64,000 nt of DNA, taken from Coriobacteriia bacterium. GTDB lineage: Bacteria; Actinomycetota; Coriobacteriia; Coriobacteriales; UMGS124. Numbering within the stretch: the first letter of the stretch is position 1; each line of letters starts with the position of its first letter. A program made the translations under genes and the position numbers. Under the pieces are notes generated by a model. It worked only from the letters and a program-made list of their open reading frames with translations. It did not search any database and had not been told where the DNA came from. Shown in pieces: positions 62,089 to 64,000 of this stretch. The stretch lies in contig JAGZEG010000001.1 in assembly GCA_018368455.1 (NCBI GenBank), positions 62,001-126,000 of the forward strand. Direction: 5' to 3'.

Positions 62089-62796
62089 ATGGAGGGATCC
62101 GGCGACGTGCTTGCCTACGTGATGTGTGCGCTCTCATGCGTGCTCGCCTATCTCATCTGCGGTTTTCCGAGCGCCTATGTCGTGGGCGAGCGCATGGCTC
62201 ACCTCGACGTGCGCACGGTCGGCTCGGGAAACGTCGGCACGACGAACATCGCGCGCGCCGTGGGCAAGCGCGCCGCCGCTCTGACGCTGCTGCTTGACGT
62301 GCTCAAGGCCGTCGTAGCCGTGTTCGTGGGCTACGGCCTCATCGGGCTTGTCGGCGTCGGCGACCTGGATGCCGTGCGCCCGGGCGGCAGGCTCGACTGG
62401 GCGATGGCCCTCGTGTACGCCTTCGGCATCATCGGCCACGTGTTCACTCCATACCTGCACTTCAAAGGTGGCAAGGGCATCGCCGTCGGCTTCGGAGGCG
62501 CCCTGGCGCTCATGTGGCCCGTCGGCCTGTCCCTGCTCGCCCCGTTCCTCGTGTTCGCCGTGCTGACGCGCTACGTGTCGCTCGGCAGCATTGTGGCGGC
62601 CCTGTCGCTGCCGCTGCTCAGCTGGCTCATCGAGCGCCCGTCGCCGGCGTTCATTGTCACCCTGTGCGCAGTCTCTGCGCTCGTCATCTGGTCGCATCGT
62701 GCCAACATCGTGCGCCTCGCGCACGGCGAGGAGCGCCGCTTCTCGTTTAAGAAGAAGGGCGAGCCCGTGCCCGTCGACCCTGGCACGCCTGCCTAG
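62089..62796 (+). CDS. plsY: Acyl-phosphate:glycerol-3-phosphate acyltransferase
   Basis: The 235-aa membrane protein has the three PlsY loops: GFPSAYVVGERM with VRTVGSGNVGTTN, the HFKGGKGIAVGFG motif and the SHRANIVRLAHGEERR end. It starts phospholipid synthesis with acyl-phosphate and glycerol-3-phosphate. It lies beside gpsA, which supplies that substrate. Confidence 0.95.
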   Translation: MEGSGDVLAYVMCALSCVLAYLICGFPSAYVVGERMAHLDVRTVGSGNVGTTNIARAVGKRAAALTLLLDVLKAVVAVFVGYGLIGLVGVGDLDAVRPGGRLDWAMALVYAFGIIGHVFTPYLHFKGGKGIAVGFGGALALMWPVGLSLLAPFLVFAVLTRYVSLGSIVAALSLPLLSWLIERPSPAFIVTLCAVSALVIWSHRANIVRLAHGEERRFSFKKKGEPVPVDPGTPA

Positions 62797-62843
62797 GCCA
62801 GCGCGAAGGCGCCGGCCCGTGACGAGCGAAAGGGGAGGTAGAC

Positions 62844-63905
62844 ATGGTTGACGTGCAGCGTGAGAGCGCGGCGGCGTGCCCCGATCCCGTGCGCTGTTGC
62901 GTTATCGGCGCCGGCTCGTGGGGCACGGCCATCGCCCGCCACCTAGCAATGCGGGGGCATGACGTGCGGCTCTGGTCGCACGGCCAGGCCGTGGCAGACG
63001 GCGTGAACGAGGCGCATCGCAACCCGCGCTACCTCAGCGACGTCGATCTGCCCGAGACGATCACCGCCTCGTGTGACCTCGCCTGGTGCCTCGAGGGGGC
63101 CCGGGCCGTTGCGTATGTCGTGCCGTCGAAGAACCTGCGCGAGATCGCGCGGCTCAGCGCGCCCTTCCTGGCTCCCGACGCGGCGTGCGCCGTCCTGACG
63201 AAGGGCATCGAGCCCGGTACGTGCGAGCTCATGACGCAGGTCGTCGCCGATGAGGTGGGCGGCGCCGAGCGCGTCGCCTGCCTGTGCGGGCCCAACTTCG
63301 CGGCGGAGGTCGCCCGCGGCGTCCCGAGCGCGGCGGTCGTCGCGTCCCAGGAGCGCGACGTGGCGCTGCGCCTGCAGTCCGTGTTTCACGCGCCGCGCTT
63401 CCGCACGTACGTTTCCGAGGACCCTGTGGGCGTCGAGACGTGCGCGGCCTCGAAGAACGTCATGGCCATCGCCTGTGGCATCGCCCGCGGCGTCGGCGGC
63501 GGCGATAACACGGCCGCCATGCTCATGACGCGCGGCCTGGCCGAGATGGGCCGCCTCGTGGCCGCGACGGGCGGCGACCCCGTGACGTGCATGGGCCTTG
63601 CCGGAATGGGCGACCTCGTGGCGACGTGCACGTCAACGCACTCGCGCAACTACACGTTCGGCCTCGGCTTTGCCGGCGGCGAGAGCGTCGAGGCGTACAT
63701 GGAGCGCACGCACATGGTCGTGGAGGGCTACTACGCCTGCGCGAGCATCTCGCAGCTCGCGGAGCGCGCCGGTGTGGAGCTGCCCATCGTGCGCAGCGTC
63801 TACCGGCTGCTCTACGAGGGCGCCACGCTCGACGACGTCATCGACGACCTGTTCGCCCGCGCGCCGCGCGACGAGTTCTACGGCTTCGGCGCGCCGCGCG
63901 CCTAG
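62844..63905 (+). CDS. gpsA: Glycerol-3-phosphate dehydrogenase [NAD(P)+]
   Basis: The 353-aa enzyme has the NAD site CCVIGAGSWGTAIARHLA, the conserved VLTKGIEPGT and LCGPNFAAEVARG, the catalytic lysine in AASKNVMAIACGIARG, and GLAGMGDLVATCTSTHSRNY. It reduces dihydroxyacetone phosphate to glycerol-3-phosphate for PlsY. ATG 62844 follows GGGGAGG. Confidence 0.97.
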   Translation: MVDVQRESAAACPDPVRCCVIGAGSWGTAIARHLAMRGHDVRLWSHGQAVADGVNEAHRNPRYLSDVDLPETITASCDLAWCLEGARAVAYVVPSKNLREIARLSAPFLAPDAACAVLTKGIEPGTCELMTQVVADEVGGAERVACLCGPNFAAEVARGVPSAAVVASQERDVALRLQSVFHAPRFRTYVSEDPVGVETCAASKNVMAIACGIARGVGGGDNTAAMLMTRGLAEMGRLVAATGGDPVTCMGLAGMGDLVATCTSTHSRNYTFGLGFAGGESVEAYMERTHMVVEGYYACASISQLAERAGVELPIVRSVYRLLYEGATLDDVIDDLFARAPRDEFYGFGAPRA

Positions 63906-63971
63906 CCGCCATCCGCAACGCGGGTGCGCCGCACAGTCCGGCCGCACCTGCCCTACCGTGAGGAGATGGTT

Positions 63972-64000
63972 GTGGTGGAAGCGCGAGAGACTGAGCGCGT
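63972..64000 (+). CDS. Possible start of a downstream gene (truncated)
   Basis: AGGAG at 63961-63965 is followed by in-frame ATG 63966, GTG 63972 and GTG 63975. The GTG at 63972 or 63975 is at a usable distance. The frame is open to the window end (VVEARETER or VEARETER). The piece is too short to identify. Confidence 0.3.

Overview
The window is a high-GC, gene-dense stretch of a bacterial chromosome that looks like a Coriobacteriia member (Olsenella/Atopobium/Collinsella type). This placement is inference. It rests on the GC-rich codon use, the Firmicutes-like order of housekeeping genes in an actinobacterial base composition (rnhB-yraN-yifB-dprA-trmFO-xerC-rpsB-tsf-pyrH-frr-uppS-cdsA-dxr-rseP-ispG-proS), a Tat-exported flavin reductase next to a LysR gene, and a receiver-SARP response regulator. 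About 50 protein genes and one tRNA gene are supported. No insertion sequence, CRISPR array, rRNA operon or prophage was seen.

Layout. 1-2.0 kb: a truncated, Tat-exported flavoprotein reductase gene divergent from a LysR regulator. 2.0-5.4 kb (minus strand): dinB with a LexA-like box, and an OmpR-type two-component pair. 5.7-8.6 kb: rpsP-khpA-rimM-trmD-lepB. 8.6-15.7 kb: glyQ-glyS, then the pyruvate phosphate dikinase regulatory protein and ppdK, followed by an 87-bp palindromic element. 15.9-17.0 kb: a minus-strand zinc-ribbon membrane protein. 17.3-24.1 kb: rplS, rnhB, yraN, yifB, dprA, trmFO and a xerC-type recombinase. 24.4-35.0 kb: the rpsB-to-proS translation, lipid and MEP-isoprenoid block. 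35.2-36.3 kb: an FMN-dependent hydroxyacid oxidoreductase. 51.1-63.9 kb: an ABC-F ATPase, an M50 protease, scpA-scpB-rluB-cmk-plsC-ispH, a PDZ/radical-SAM DUF512 protein, der, plsY and gpsA.

The unusual part is 36.3-50.8 kb, an accessory island of ten genes lying between the FMN oxidoreductase and a tRNA(CAT). It encodes a LytS-type sensor kinase, a small zinc-ribbon protein, a Tat-exported M13 metallopeptidase, a secreted protein, a truncated kinase paralogue that has lost the phospho-accepting histidine and the ATPase domain, a surface-anchored papain-like protease, a Nif11-like/double-glycine precursor peptide, a class II lanthipeptide synthetase (LanM) with a three-cysteine zinc site, a radical SAM/SPASM enzyme, and a receiver-SARP response regulator.

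All four transcription units of the island are preceded by the same 34-bp promoter architecture: TGTTG, 6 bp, (T/C)GTTG, 12 bp, TANNNT. The 11-bp direct-repeat period is what SARP-type wHTH proteins recognise. I infer an autoregulated two-component RiPP system, with the kinase at the left end, the regulator at the right end, and precursor, modifying enzymes and extracellular proteases between them. No LanT exporter or LanFEG immunity transporter is present in the window.
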